26,758 bases of DNA from a virus. Position numbers and translations under genes: made by a program. Position 1 is the stretch's first letter; every line of letters starts with the position of its first letter. Under the pieces are notes generated by a model. That model made no database searches. It had not been told where the DNA came from and saw nothing but the letters and a program-made list of their open reading frames with translations. Shown piece after piece: positions 1 through 7,555 of this stretch. The DNA lies in IMG/VR virus record IMGVR_UViG_3300006919_000359, positions 1 to 26,758 of that record. The stretch is one strand, 5' to 3'.

Positions 1-10
1 ACAAGTAAGT

Positions 11-214
11 ATGAAGGCATATGAAGTTAGATATGGAACAAAGGTAATAGTTACAGATAAAGATGTAAAGGTACCGCCAGATGCACCACTTGTCAATAAA
101 GGCGATGAAGTCATAATACATAAACTAGATGGAATGTATTGTAATGGAGTAAATGAAAATGGTGATAGAATATACATCGCAGCTTGGACAGAAGTTAAAC
201 CAAAGGATAATTAA
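11..214 (+). CDS. Small hypothetical protein, 67 aa
   Basis: I do not recognise this protein. It is a short, soluble, charged polypeptide with alternating hydrophobic residues (VIVTDKDVKV, DEVIIHKLDG, RIYIAAW), which suggests a small all-beta fold. There is no signal peptide, membrane segment or metal motif. The ATG sits 10 nt from the window edge, so whether an upstream gene overlaps it cannot be seen. It is followed almost without a gap by the next small gene, suggesting one transcript. Confidence 0.6.
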   Translation: MKAYEVRYGTKVIVTDKDVKVPPDAPLVNKGDEVIIHKLDGMYCNGVNENGDRIYIAAWTEVKPKDN

Positions 215-215
215 G

Positions 216-347
216 ATGGAACTAAATTCGATAATAGAGGAGCAAGCAAAAGAGTTAAAATCTTTAGTCGGTATGGCTATGAGTCTTGAAGAATGTAGAG
301 ATTTTATAAAAGATACTTTTAACCAACTAAAACCAGAAGAAAGATGA
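216..347 (+). CDS. Small hypothetical protein, 43 aa
   Basis: The open frame extends upstream to position 153, but the ATG at 216 lies 1 nt after the preceding stop and is the likelier start. It gives a 43-residue acidic, helical protein (MELNSIIEEQAKELKSL near the N-terminus). The stop codon overlaps the next gene's ATG (ATGA at 344-347), an arrangement typical of translational coupling. No domain is recognised; it resembles the small helical proteins common in phage early regions. Confidence 0.5.
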   Translation: MELNSIIEEQAKELKSLVGMAMSLEECRDFIKDTFNQLKPEER

Positions 348-589
348 AAAAATTTACAATAGTATTAATGTTCACAATATTGGCTATGATGGTCGTATTC
401 GGTATATCTTATTTCATCCAAGTGTGGGTAACTTTAGAATGGGATCCAACCATTTGGACTAAGAGGGAAAGGATACAATTATTAGGAATGCCTATCATTG
501 CTTTTATAGGAGCAGTCTTCGTAGGAGCTATTGTGCTCAGTAATGATGACGATGACTATGATAATGATAGCGGATATGGATACTTATAA
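344..589 (+). CDS. Small two-TM membrane protein with acidic C-terminus
   Basis: This 81-residue protein has two hydrophobic stretches, about residues 4-24 and 46-66, separated by a short charged loop. The tail is strongly acidic (DDDDYDND) and ends in a Gly/Tyr-rich run. The layout is that of a small inner-membrane phage protein. A holin or host-membrane modifier is conceivable, but no lysis enzyme lies beside it, so no function is assigned. It is translationally coupled to the upstream gene through a 4-nt ATGA overlap. Confidence 0.6.
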   Translation: MKKFTIVLMFTILAMMVVFGISYFIQVWVTLEWDPTIWTKRERIQLLGMPIIAFIGAVFVGAIVLSNDDDDYDNDSGYGYL

Positions 590-610
590 AATAATTAAAC
601 ATAAATAGAT

Positions 611-1024
611 ATGACAGTAGAAGAATTTAAACTAGACAAGTTGATCCAAATGGATCTGACAATCAGAGAGGCACGAGTAATTGCTTCAGGACTTAGAGAA
701 TCTGAGCCACCAAAGCCATCAAAGCCAAGAGAGCCTAAAGGAGCAGGGAGAGAGATTCCAGAACAGCTCAGAGCATACGCAGATGAGTTGGAAGGTTACA
801 AGGTTAAGGAAGATGCTTGGAAGGCTGAGAAAGAGGCTAAGAAAGAAAAAGAGAAGCATCTCAATCCAACGCTTGAAGCATACGCAAAGCACTTAGCTAA
901 GTTAGATGAAATTCCAGCAAAGTATCAAGCAAAGGTTTGGAGTCTTGCTTGGCAATATGGACATGCGAATGGATATGAAGAAGTACTCATGTATGTTGAT
1001 GAACTTAAAGACCTATTCAAATAA
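611..1024 (+). CDS. Hypothetical charged helical protein, 137 aa
   Basis: Not recognised. The N-terminal 30 residues are helical (VEEFKLDKLIQMDLTIREAR). A Pro/Lys-rich linker with PPKPSKPREPKG follows at about residues 34-46, then a long Lys/Glu-rich probable coiled coil (about residues 60-90) and a C-terminal segment with aromatic residues. Its last base overlaps the ATG of the phosphoribosyltransferase, so the two are probably co-translated. The Pro/Lys linker resembles those joining DNA- or protein-binding modules, but that is only an impression. Confidence 0.6.
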   Translation: MTVEEFKLDKLIQMDLTIREARVIASGLRESEPPKPSKPREPKGAGREIPEQLRAYADELEGYKVKEDAWKAEKEAKKEKEKHLNPTLEAYAKHLAKLDEIPAKYQAKVWSLAWQYGHANGYEEVLMYVDELKDLFK

Positions 1025-1440
1025 TGGAAAAGATATTCATCGATTGGGACGGCTTTGAAGAATTAGCGGGCGACATTGCAGAAAGGTATAGAGAGGAGGG
1101 AATAGAGTTGATTGTAGGACTTACAAGAGGAGGTTTGCCATTAGCTGTAAAACTATCACATACTTTGAATATACCGATGAAGACTTTGACTTGGCAGACA
1201 AGAGATGGATCTGAGATGGATAAAAGAATGTTGCATGACCTGGCGGATAGACCATCGGAGAAAGTTTTATTTGTAGATGATATTTGCGACTCAGGAAAAA
1301 CTATATCTGGCATCAGAAAGATTTTGCCTTCTGCTAGATTTACAGTTTTGTTTTCAAAGAAGCATATGGTGGATTATTGTCCAACACGAATTGATAGCAG
1401 ACTTCCTTGGATTGTGTTTCCTTGGGAAAATAATAATTAA
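1024..1440 (+). CDS. Phosphoribosyltransferase-family protein
   Basis: A type I phosphoribosyltransferase fold is supported by the PRPP-binding signature VLFVDDICDSGKT at residues 81-93 (two acidic residues followed by the SGKT loop). An upstream GLTRGGLPLA segment (residues 32-41) matches the PPi loop of xanthine/hypoxanthine PRTases. At 138 residues it is on the short side of the family. Such enzymes transfer phosphoribose from PRPP to a purine or pyrimidine base. The next gene is a ribonucleotide reductase, so a role in nucleotide salvage for phage DNA synthesis is likely. The base specificity cannot be read from the sequence. Confidence 0.82.
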   Translation: MEKIFIDWDGFEELAGDIAERYREEGIELIVGLTRGGLPLAVKLSHTLNIPMKTLTWQTRDGSEMDKRMLHDLADRPSEKVLFVDDICDSGKTISGIRKILPSARFTVLFSKKHMVDYCPTRIDSRLPWIVFPWENNN

Positions 1441-1455
1441 AAAAATGAAAAATTA

Positions 1456-4038
1456 ATGTACAGTAGAGAACAAGTTTACACAGCCTCTTTAGATTATTTC
1501 AATGGAGATGAATTAGCGGCAACCGTCTTCACAGATAAGTACTGTCTGAAGAAAGAAGGAGTTTATTATGAATTGACCCCAACCGATATGCATAGGAGGT
1601 TAGCAAAAGAGTTTGCAAGGATAGAAACTAAGTATCCCAATCCTATGAGCGAGGAAGAAATATTTGAACTGCTTGATAGATTCAAATGGATCATTCCTCA
1701 AGGAAGTCCAATGGCCGCAATAGGAAACAAATACGCCATGTCATCAAGCTCAAATTGTTTCGTGATAGGAGACCATGTTGATTCATATGGAGGCATCATG
1801 AGAGCGGATGAAGAACAAGCTCAACTCATGAAGATGAGAGGAGGAGTCGGACAAGACATTTCTTGGATACGTCCTTCAGGAGCTATTGCATCAGCAACAC
1901 CATTAGGTCCAAATGCAGGTACAACATTATATATGGACCGTTACTCTAACACAACGAGAGAGGTTCAACAAGATGGAAGAAGAGGAGCACTGATGTTATC
2001 TATAGGAATAGATCATCCAGACGCTGAGAAGTTCATCGATAAGAAGATGACTCAAGGATCTGTTACTGGAGCCAATGTTTCAGTGAGAGTGTCAGATATG
2101 TTTATGGAGGCTCTAAAAGAAGAGAAGCCTTTCTATCAAACCTTCCCTGTTAAATATACAATTGAAACCGTAGCCAACAATGTAGACTTAGAGAGTTTAG
2201 AAGAAGATAAACTCTATGAGGGTTTGAAGGTAGACGGACATAGGACATATTATAAGAAAGTGAGTCCAAGGAAGCTTTGGGATAAAATAATTCACAACGC
2301 ATGGAAGTCAGCCGAACCGGGAGTATTGTTCTGGGATAGGATTACAATTGAATCACCTGGAGCTGGATATGGAATTAAGATGAGAGAGGTTTCAACTAAT
2401 CCATGCGGAGAGATTCCTCTTCCACCTTATGACTCTTGTAGATTGTTAGTTGTTAACTTGCTATCATTTGTAGTAGACGCTTACACAAAAGGAGCATCGC
2501 TAGATGATAAGAGGTTAGTTAATGCGATACAGAAAGCAATGCGCTTGATGGATGATGTAGTTGATCTTGAAATCGAAAAGATAGATGCAATCATTGCAAA
2601 AGTAAAAGAGAAACCATTCCCAGAAACCTTTCAAAGAAATGAAATTGAGTTATGGGAAAAGATTAGATGGACAGCAGAGAATGGAAGGAGAGTAGGATTA
2701 GGTATCACTGCAGAGGGAGATATGATGGCCGCATTAGGAATCACTTATGGAACAGAGGAAGGGACTAAGTTTGCCGAAACCTTACACAACCTCATTGCAA
2801 CATCAGCTTACAAAGCATCAGTAACACTTGCAGCAGAGAGAGGAGCATTTCCAATGTGGGATTATGAAAAGGATCAAGAATCTGGATTCATTCAAAGAAT
2901 GTTCTCAGAAGAGAATCCATTCATGTATGAGAAGCTTAGAGAGAATTGGAAAACTTATGGTAGAAGAAATATAGGTTGCTTAACAATCGCGCCAACAGGA
3001 AGTGTTTCAATCATGACTCAAACATCAAGTGGAATAGAACCAGTCTTCGCTCTATGGTATTTTAGAAAGAAGAAGACAGTATCTGAAGATGAGAGAGTAG
3101 ACTTTGTAGATGAGGTAGGAGACAAGTGGATTGAATTTCCAGTTTTCCATAAGCCATTCATACAATGGTTTGCCACATCTAGAAATTATACAACCGATCA
3201 AGATCCGTTAGCCGATCTAATGGAATTCTCAAAGGATGAGTTAGAGGCGCTGGCAATGTTGTCTCCTTGGTATAAGGCTACATCTTTGGATGTCGATTAT
3301 GTTGAGAAGGTGAGAATGCAAGGAGCAGTTCAAAAGTGGGTTGATCATTCAATCTCAGTTACAATCAATATGCCAGAAGATGTTACAGAGGAAATTATAG
3401 CTCAGTGTTACATCACAGCTCATGAGGTAGGATGTAAAGGAATGACAGTTTATAGAAACAATTCTAGAGGAAACGTGTTAAGTCAAGAGTCAGTCAAAGA
3501 AAAGGCAGTAGAGGAGAGTTTTGATTATCTAAGTGCGCATAAGAGACCTAAGCATCTCAAGTGTGACATCTTCTTCAAGAGTGCATCTAAAAATGCTTTC
3601 ATTATCATAGTGGGCAAGCTAGATGGTAAGCCATATGAAGCATTTGCAATCCCAGAGATGGAAGCAACAAAGATTTCAAGAACTCATAAATATGGAGAGA
3701 TTCATAAAGTCAAAAGAGGAAGATATGATTTGGTAGGTGAGAATGGAATGCCTTTGATAGAAGACATTACACAATATATGATTGAGACGGAGCAAAATTC
3801 AACTAGATTGGTTTCCGGTATGCTGAGACACAGAATGGATCCTAGATTCATATCGGAGCAGATAATGAAGTTTGCAACAATCAACTCTTTCCATAAAGTA
3901 TTAGGAAAGGTGATTGGGTCTTATGCTTCAGTAGAAGATGGGAGAGCAATTCCTTGTCCTGAGTGTGATCATGGAGAGATGCAGATGAGTGAAGGCTGTA
4001 TGAAATGTACGAGTTGTGGATATGCTCATTGTGGATAA
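1456..4038 (+). CDS. nrdJ: Class II (adenosylcobalamin-dependent) ribonucleoside reductase
   Basis: This 860-residue protein makes deoxyribonucleotides for phage replication. The finger-loop motif NPCGE at 315-319 supplies the thiyl-radical Cys317 with Asn315 and Glu319. Cys328 lies 11 residues on and, with Cys101 (SSNCFVIGD), forms the expected redox pair; that spacing matches characterised class II enzymes. The catalytic core also has GGVGQD near residue 130 and APTGSVSIMTQTSSG in the second half. A TSCPD-like region follows (about 690-740). The C-terminus is a Cys-rich ribbon, CPEC...GC.KC..CG, ending CG, typical of B12-dependent NrdJ/NrdZ. No small-subunit nrdB or activase is adjacent, which agrees with class II. 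Activity would depend on host cobalamin. It is followed by a terminator. Confidence 0.93.
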   Translation: MYSREQVYTASLDYFNGDELAATVFTDKYCLKKEGVYYELTPTDMHRRLAKEFARIETKYPNPMSEEEIFELLDRFKWIIPQGSPMAAIGNKYAMSSSSNCFVIGDHVDSYGGIMRADEEQAQLMKMRGGVGQDISWIRPSGAIASATPLGPNAGTTLYMDRYSNTTREVQQDGRRGALMLSIGIDHPDAEKFIDKKMTQGSVTGANVSVRVSDMFMEALKEEKPFYQTFPVKYTIETVANNVDLESLEEDKLYEGLKVDGHRTYYKKVSPRKLWDKIIHNAWKSAEPGVLFWDRITIESPGAGYGIKMREVSTNPCGEIPLPPYDSCRLLVVNLLSFVVDAYTKGASLDDKRLVNAIQKAMRLMDDVVDLEIEKIDAIIAKVKEKPFPETFQRNEIELWEKIRWTAENGRRVGLGITAEGDMMAALGITYGTEEGTKFAETLHNLIATSAYKASVTLAAERGAFPMWDYEKDQESGFIQRMFSEENPFMYEKLRENWKTYGRRNIGCLTIAPTGSVSIMTQTSSGIEPVFALWYFRKKKTVSEDERVDFVDEVGDKWIEFPVFHKPFIQWFATSRNYTTDQDPLADLMEFSKDELEALAMLSPWYKATSLDVDYVEKVRMQGAVQKWVDHSISVTINMPEDVTEEIIAQCYITAHEVGCKGMTVYRNNSRGNVLSQESVKEKAVEESFDYLSAHKRPKHLKCDIFFKSASKNAFIIIVGKLDGKPYEAFAIPEMEATKISRTHKYGEIHKVKRGRYDLVGENGMPLIEDITQYMIETEQNSTRLVSGMLRHRMDPRFISEQIMKFATINSFHKVLGKVIGSYASVEDGRAIPCPECDHGEMQMSEGCMKCTSCGYAHCG

Positions 4039-4043
4039 ATAAA

Positions 4044-4069
4044 AAAAGGAGGCAGAAATGTCTCCTTTT
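4044..4069 (+). terminator. Intrinsic terminator after the reductase gene
   Basis: AAAAGGAG and CTCCTTTT form an 8-bp stem around a 10-nt loop, ending in TTTTG. It begins 6 nt after the reductase stop and directly abuts the next promoter, forming a terminator-promoter boundary between two transcription units. Confidence 0.7.
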
Positions 4070-4104
4070 GTTTGGCTAGTACTTTAAAAGGTCTTATTTT
4101 TATG
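4070..4104 (+). promoter_or_regulatory. Bipartite Bacteroidota-type promoter P1
   Basis: GTTTGGCT (-33 region, TTTG at 4071-4074) and TATTTTTATG (-7 region from 4095) are separated by exactly 20 nt. This matches the Bacteroidota primary-sigma layout (TTG, about 17-23 nt, TAnnTTTG) except for the final base. An A-rich leader of about 21 nt leads to the ATG at 4126. Confidence 0.8.
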
Positions 4105-4125
4105 AAATAATTAAAACATAACATC

Positions 4126-4458
4126 ATGAAAAAAGTAACTAAAAAAGAACAACGAGAGTATTTGAGACAAAGATTATCAACCGATAGAGGTTGGGCTAAG
4201 GCAGCGCTTCTTAAGATATATGAATATCAGACAGAGGATGAGCAGAGGAGTGAATGTACGTCTGATGCTAATGGAGTTGGGTTTACAGGAGTTGATGGAC
4301 ATATCTTATCTTCGTTCTCAGAACAATTGATAAGTAGAGGAACGTTGAGTGAGAGACAGATGGAGATATTGATGGGGAAGATGAAGAAGTATTGGAAACA
4401 AGTATTGAGTATCTCAGATGTAGAGAAGATGAATGAATTGATCATCAAAAGTAGATAA
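4126..4458 (+). CDS. Conserved-looking hypothetical protein, 110 aa
   Basis: The function is not recognised. The protein is basic at its N-terminus (KKVTKKEQREYLRQRL), then helical, with a segment rich in Gln/Glu (IYEYQTEDEQ), a Gly-rich turn (NGVGFTGVDG) and a C-terminal helical part (LSERQMEILMGKMKKYWKQVL). The W..A.L.IY..QT.DE / GF...D / LS..Q....M.KY..Q pattern looks like a conserved helical module, and I recall similar segments in other phage and plasmid proteins, but I cannot name the family. It is the first gene after promoter P1. Confidence 0.65.
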   Translation: MKKVTKKEQREYLRQRLSTDRGWAKAALLKIYEYQTEDEQRSECTSDANGVGFTGVDGHILSSFSEQLISRGTLSERQMEILMGKMKKYWKQVLSISDVEKMNELIIKSR

Positions 4459-4459
4459 C

Positions 4460-4789
4460 ATGAAAACGAAGAAATATATCGTAAAGTGTAAGAAGTGTAA
4501 TCGAGAATATGAAACAGATGCTGAGAGAGTTCAATGTGGAAGATGTTTTATGAATCCGCAAGGAGAGTTCTCGATGAAGAAATCTTACATGGAAGTGAAA
4601 CCTAATCCGAATTACAAGGAGGGAGGAAAGTCATTCCATAAAGTAGAAGTACCTCAAGGAGAGAAGCAATGTAGGGTGTGCAAGGAAGTTAAACCATTAG
4701 AAGAGTTCCCAAAGAACAGCGCTAATAAAAAAGATGGGAGACAGACAAGATGTACTCCTTGTTACACAGAATGGAAAAGCAAGAAATAG
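4460..4789 (+). CDS. Protein with two zinc ribbons
   Basis: Two Cys clusters are visible in 109 residues. The first is CKKC...CGRC (about residues 10-29). The second is CRVC, then 23 residues, then CTPC (about residues 71-101), followed by YTEWKSKK. Each pair of CxxC knuckles would bind one zinc ion. The second module is strikingly similar to the C-terminus of the cysteine-peptidase-like protein at 14343-15053. Such ribbons in phages usually bind nucleic acid or accompany nucleases, but no nuclease domain is present here. The gene sits 1 nt behind the preceding stop. Confidence 0.7.
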   Translation: MKTKKYIVKCKKCNREYETDAERVQCGRCFMNPQGEFSMKKSYMEVKPNPNYKEGGKSFHKVEVPQGEKQCRVCKEVKPLEEFPKNSANKKDGRQTRCTPCYTEWKSKK

Positions 4790-5025
4790 AGGTTCATACG
4801 AAGACGATGATAAGAGGAGAAGTAATGGCTGTGTCTGTATGGACGCCATTCGGAAAAGGATGCCTCAAACAAACATTATGGCAAGATGGTGAAGAACACT
4901 CAAGTGAGTTCAATCATCTTTTTAATCTCAGGAATTTCATAATCCATGAGCCAACCATGATGCAAATAACAGAAAGTGATTATGCAAAGTATAAAGAAGA
5001 GTTTGAAAGAAAGAAGTCAGGGTAA
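4771..5025 (+). CDS. Hypothetical protein, about 84 aa
   Basis: The frame is open from 4750. I chose the ATG at 4771, which overlaps the end of the zinc-ribbon gene by 19 nt; the ATG at 4807, 17 nt beyond that stop, is an equally possible start. The product is a small acidic protein with a beta-rich centre (EVMAVSVWTPFGKG) and a helical C-terminus (YAKYKEEFERKKSG). No domain is recognised. Its end overlaps the following HU-like gene in another frame. Confidence 0.5.
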   Translation: MEKQEIEVHTKTMIRGEVMAVSVWTPFGKGCLKQTLWQDGEEHSSEFNHLFNLRNFIIHEPTMMQITESDYAKYKEEFERKKSG

Positions 5026-5395
5026 GCTTAAGAAGGTGTATCAAAGAAAGCCAACTGAATATTTGAATATGGAAGACCTGAGTCGCCAAGTATCAAAGGA
5101 GACAGGATTCGCAGCAACAGATATCAGAGAGGTTTTATATGCTACACTGAGAATAATGGTCAAGGCTCTTACCCAAAAGAAGTATATCAAGCTTCCTGTG
5201 ATTGGAATGATCTACCCCACTATAAGGAGGTCTAGATCTGTCAACGCACTTAATGGAGGTATTGGTAAGCCAATCCCAATGAAGTCTGCGGACGCATGGG
5301 TATTGCGACTTCAACCAGGAGCCCAGATCACAAGAATGTTAAAAGAATTAAAAGTGACTGAAGAAGAACTGAAGTCATTAACCATTGAAAGTTAA
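4982..5395 (+). CDS. HU/IHF-like DNA-binding protein
   Basis: From about residue 30 the protein has the HU/IHF pattern: an N-terminal two-helix body (MEDLSRQVSKETGFAATDI, then a helix REVLYATLRIMVKAL) followed by strands with KLPVIGMIYP, comparable to the HU start of the beta-arm. The segment after it (RRSRSVNALNGGIGKPIPM) is basic and could be the DNA-gripping arm. The C-terminal extension of about 30 residues is not typical of HU. The frame opens with a GTG at 4976; ATGs lie at 4982 and 5069. The later one matches a canonical HU N-terminus but drops about 29 basic residues. A nucleoid-like or replication-accessory role is inferred. Confidence 0.65.
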   Translation: MQSIKKSLKERSQGKLKKVYQRKPTEYLNMEDLSRQVSKETGFAATDIREVLYATLRIMVKALTQKKYIKLPVIGMIYPTIRRSRSVNALNGGIGKPIPMKSADAWVLRLQPGAQITRMLKELKVTEEELKSLTIES

Positions 5396-5400
5396 AAATT

Positions 5401-5706
5401 ATGATAGAATTTTTTAGCCAGCTAGGCTTCATTGCTCTCCTAGCATTTATTCAGAACGTAAGTTTCTCAATAGTGTCAAGGAGTAGAAATAGAGACAATG
5501 TAACGTATCACCTATTTGCCGCAACGGCATCGAATTTGGTATGGTATCTAACATTTAGGTATTTGGTCATGGCAGACATGTCATGGGCATTGTTACCTGG
5601 ATATCTGATTGGAACCGTATCGGGGTCTTTATTTGGAGTGAAGGTGGCAATGCGTATTGAGAAGATGTTAGGGGCAACAGCCGACGGACATCTTAAAAGT
5701 AAGTAG
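5401..5706 (+). CDS. Small multi-span membrane protein, 101 aa
   Basis: Three hydrophobic segments are visible, about residues 5-25, 38-57 and 60-82, with a basic loop (SRSRNRDN) between the first two. The last span is Gly-rich (LLPGYLIGTVSGSLFG), suggesting helix packing in the inner membrane. I do not recognise the family. It lies in a run of co-directional genes 5 nt after the HU-like gene. A holin or transporter-like role is possible but unsupported. Confidence 0.6.
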   Translation: MIEFFSQLGFIALLAFIQNVSFSIVSRSRNRDNVTYHLFAATASNLVWYLTFRYLVMADMSWALLPGYLIGTVSGSLFGVKVAMRIEKMLGATADGHLKSK

Positions 5707-5738
5707 ATTTATTCTACGGTTCATTTTAAAAAGTTGAT

Positions 5739-7004
5739 ATGAAGATTACAAAAGAAAAGTATAATGTGCTGCAAGGTGCAGGAAAAATAAGTAGGATGAC
5801 AATAGCTCTAGTGATGGAGGTGCTGTCGTGCTCCAATGCCGAAGCAAGAGTTTGGATCTCTATACTAGAGAGTGAAAAAGAATTGAAAGGCATCTTTGGA
5901 GATGAAGATGTGATTGAGGCAAATGTTAAGCTTGCAGGTCAGAAACAAAAGATGCAGGACCTTAGAAGAATCGATTCAAAAACTTTTAGAGAGTATGCAA
6001 GAATGCATAACGCTCTAACTGCAATGAATGAATCATTGATTGAAGTGTTAGATAATGTTAAATTTCATCTACCACCTTACATTCAAGATATTAAAATCAC
6101 AGAAGGAGATCAAGCTATTGTGCAATTGGCTGACACTCACTTTAATGAGTTAGTAGACTTGACGGACAATCATTATGATTTTGAAGTAGCTGCAAGGAGG
6201 ATGGCATTATATGCTATGGAAGCTAAAAGGTTATTGAAAAGTTACGGGGTTCAAAAGATCATCTTAGCTATGACTGGAGATATGATTAACTCTGATAGGA
6301 GACTTGATGAAAAGTTAAACATGTCTACAAATCGTATGACAGCTGTTATGCTGGGAGTAAAATTGATCAACTACTTCATCTGTGACTTGGCAGATGAATT
6401 TGATTTAATTGATGTTGTTTATGTAACTGGGAATGAATCTCGAGTAGATGAGTTCGGCTTTACAGATATGGTAGTGACAGATAACTATGACTCCATTATA
6501 TTCAATATACTGGCGGATAAGTATGAAGGACATCAAAGAGTAAAGTTTCTTAGAACAAATCCAGTAGAGACGGTAATTCGAGTTAATGGTAGGAACGTTC
6601 TGTTGTTGCATGGAACCACTTTAGGAGCCAACGCAACTCAGCAAGCCATTCAAAAGTATTATGGTAAGTATGCCAACAAAGGTACACCAATCCATTATTC
6701 ATTGTTTGGACACGTACACTATTGTAATATCGGAGACACGTTCGGTAGGTCGGGATCATTAGTTGGTTCTAATACCTACTCTGAATTTGCTTTAGGACTC
6801 ACGACGAAGGCATCGCAGAATGTTCATCTGTTTAGAAAAGATGGCACAATGCATAACTTCCGCATCGAGTTACAACAAACAGAAGGCATCATAGGATATC
6901 CAATTGAAAAAGATATCCAAGCTTACAATGCCAAGTCAGCTTCTAAGATGCATAGAAGGTACAAAGTTGTTGAAATTGAGAACTCCGCAGGGATTCAATT
7001 TTAA
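5739..7004 (+). CDS. Calcineurin-like metallophosphoesterase
   Basis: The C-terminal about 300 residues carry the ordered metal-binding motifs of the family: DxH (ADTHF, Asp132/His134), GD (TGDM, Asp181), GN (YVTGNES, Asn232), a lone His (LLLHG, His291) and GHxH (FGHVHY, His325/His327). It probably hydrolyses phosphodiesters, as in SbcD/Mre11-type nucleases or phage phosphodiesterases. The residue after GN is Glu rather than the usual catalytic His of GNH[DE], so activity may be modified. The first about 110 residues form a helical domain (EVLSCSNAEARVWISILE) that could bind DNA. A terminator follows the gene. Confidence 0.85.
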   Translation: MKITKEKYNVLQGAGKISRMTIALVMEVLSCSNAEARVWISILESEKELKGIFGDEDVIEANVKLAGQKQKMQDLRRIDSKTFREYARMHNALTAMNESLIEVLDNVKFHLPPYIQDIKITEGDQAIVQLADTHFNELVDLTDNHYDFEVAARRMALYAMEAKRLLKSYGVQKIILAMTGDMINSDRRLDEKLNMSTNRMTAVMLGVKLINYFICDLADEFDLIDVVYVTGNESRVDEFGFTDMVVTDNYDSIIFNILADKYEGHQRVKFLRTNPVETVIRVNGRNVLLLHGTTLGANATQQAIQKYYGKYANKGTPIHYSLFGHVHYCNIGDTFGRSGSLVGSNTYSEFALGLTTKASQNVHLFRKDGTMHNFRIELQQTEGIIGYPIEKDIQAYNAKSASKMHRRYKVVEIENSAGIQF

Positions 7005-7030
7005 TATATAATGTATAAAGATTCATTGAG

Positions 7031-7063
7031 GGGGAAAAGTTTTTTAAACTTTTTTCCCTTTTT
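7031..7063 (+). terminator. Hairpin/T-tract terminator joined to promoter P2
   Basis: GGGGAAAAGTTT and AAACTTTTTTCCC can pair with a small bulge and are followed by a T-run. The same sequence recurs at 14250-14285, and its right half (AAACTTTTTTC) also appears upstream of other promoters. It may therefore serve both as terminator and as an upstream promoter element. Confidence 0.6.
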
Positions 7064-7098
7064 GTTTGGCTAGTATTTTGAAACGTCTTATCTTTAGG
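7056..7098 (+). promoter_or_regulatory. Bipartite promoter P2
   Basis: TTTGGCT (TTTG 7065-7068), 20 nt, then TATCTTTAG from 7089. AAACTTTTTTC ends 8 nt before the TTTG. The A-rich leader leads to the ATG at 7127. Confidence 0.8.
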
Positions 7099-7126
7099 GT
7101 ATAGAAATTTAAAACAACTAGAAATT

Positions 7127-7459
7127 ATGAGAACAAATCACACAATTGAACAATTAGAAGAAAGAGTAAAGTATTATAAGAAAGCGGTTAAGAATTTTCC
7201 TCACCTATCAAAATTCACTAAGAGGGATTTGGAAAACGCTAAGTTAGATTTAGAAGAAGGATTAGAAAGAAAATATGTAGGAGTGGATGATGAGGGAGCG
7301 AAAGCTTATTTGAATAATGAAGTATTGTATGTAGAAGGGAAGCCAAGTGGATGGCAATGGAGTGGAGAATCATTATGTGGAGAGAGAAAGGTTTGTTATG
7401 ATGGAGGAACTAAATGGTTTGGGAATATAAAATTTTATGGATATATAAATGTGGTGTAA
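7127..7459 (+). CDS. Hypothetical protein, 110 aa
   Basis: Not recognised. The N-terminal half is helical and charged (TIEQLEERVKYYKKAVKNF, then KRDLENAKLDLEEGLERK). The C-terminal half is richer in aromatic residues and Gly (GWQWSGESL, YDGGTKWFGN), suggesting a small beta module. It is transcribed as a single gene from P2, with the separate promoter P3 immediately downstream, so it appears to be monocistronic. Confidence 0.6.
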   Translation: MRTNHTIEQLEERVKYYKKAVKNFPHLSKFTKRDLENAKLDLEEGLERKYVGVDDEGAKAYLNNEVLYVEGKPSGWQWSGESLCGERKVCYDGGTKWFGNIKFYGYINVV

Positions 7460-7491
7460 GGGTAGTGGGAGTCAAATTTTTTCTGAAAAGG

Positions 7492-7525
7492 TTTGGCTCC
7501 AACTTTAAAAGGTCTTATCTTTATG
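7492..7525 (+). promoter_or_regulatory. Bipartite promoter P3
   Basis: TTTGGCT (TTTG 7492-7495), 20 nt, then TATCTTTATG from 7516. The spacer (aactttaaaaggtct) is almost the same as in P1. No strong terminator is seen ahead of it. Confidence 0.8.
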
Positions 7526-7555
7526 AAATAATTAAAAACACAAAAATTAGAAATT

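Noticed and set aside
1444-1456. Three-codon leader ORF (ATG AAA AAT TAA) overlapping the reductase start
   Set aside because: Probably a chance result of the A-rich leader; too short to weigh.
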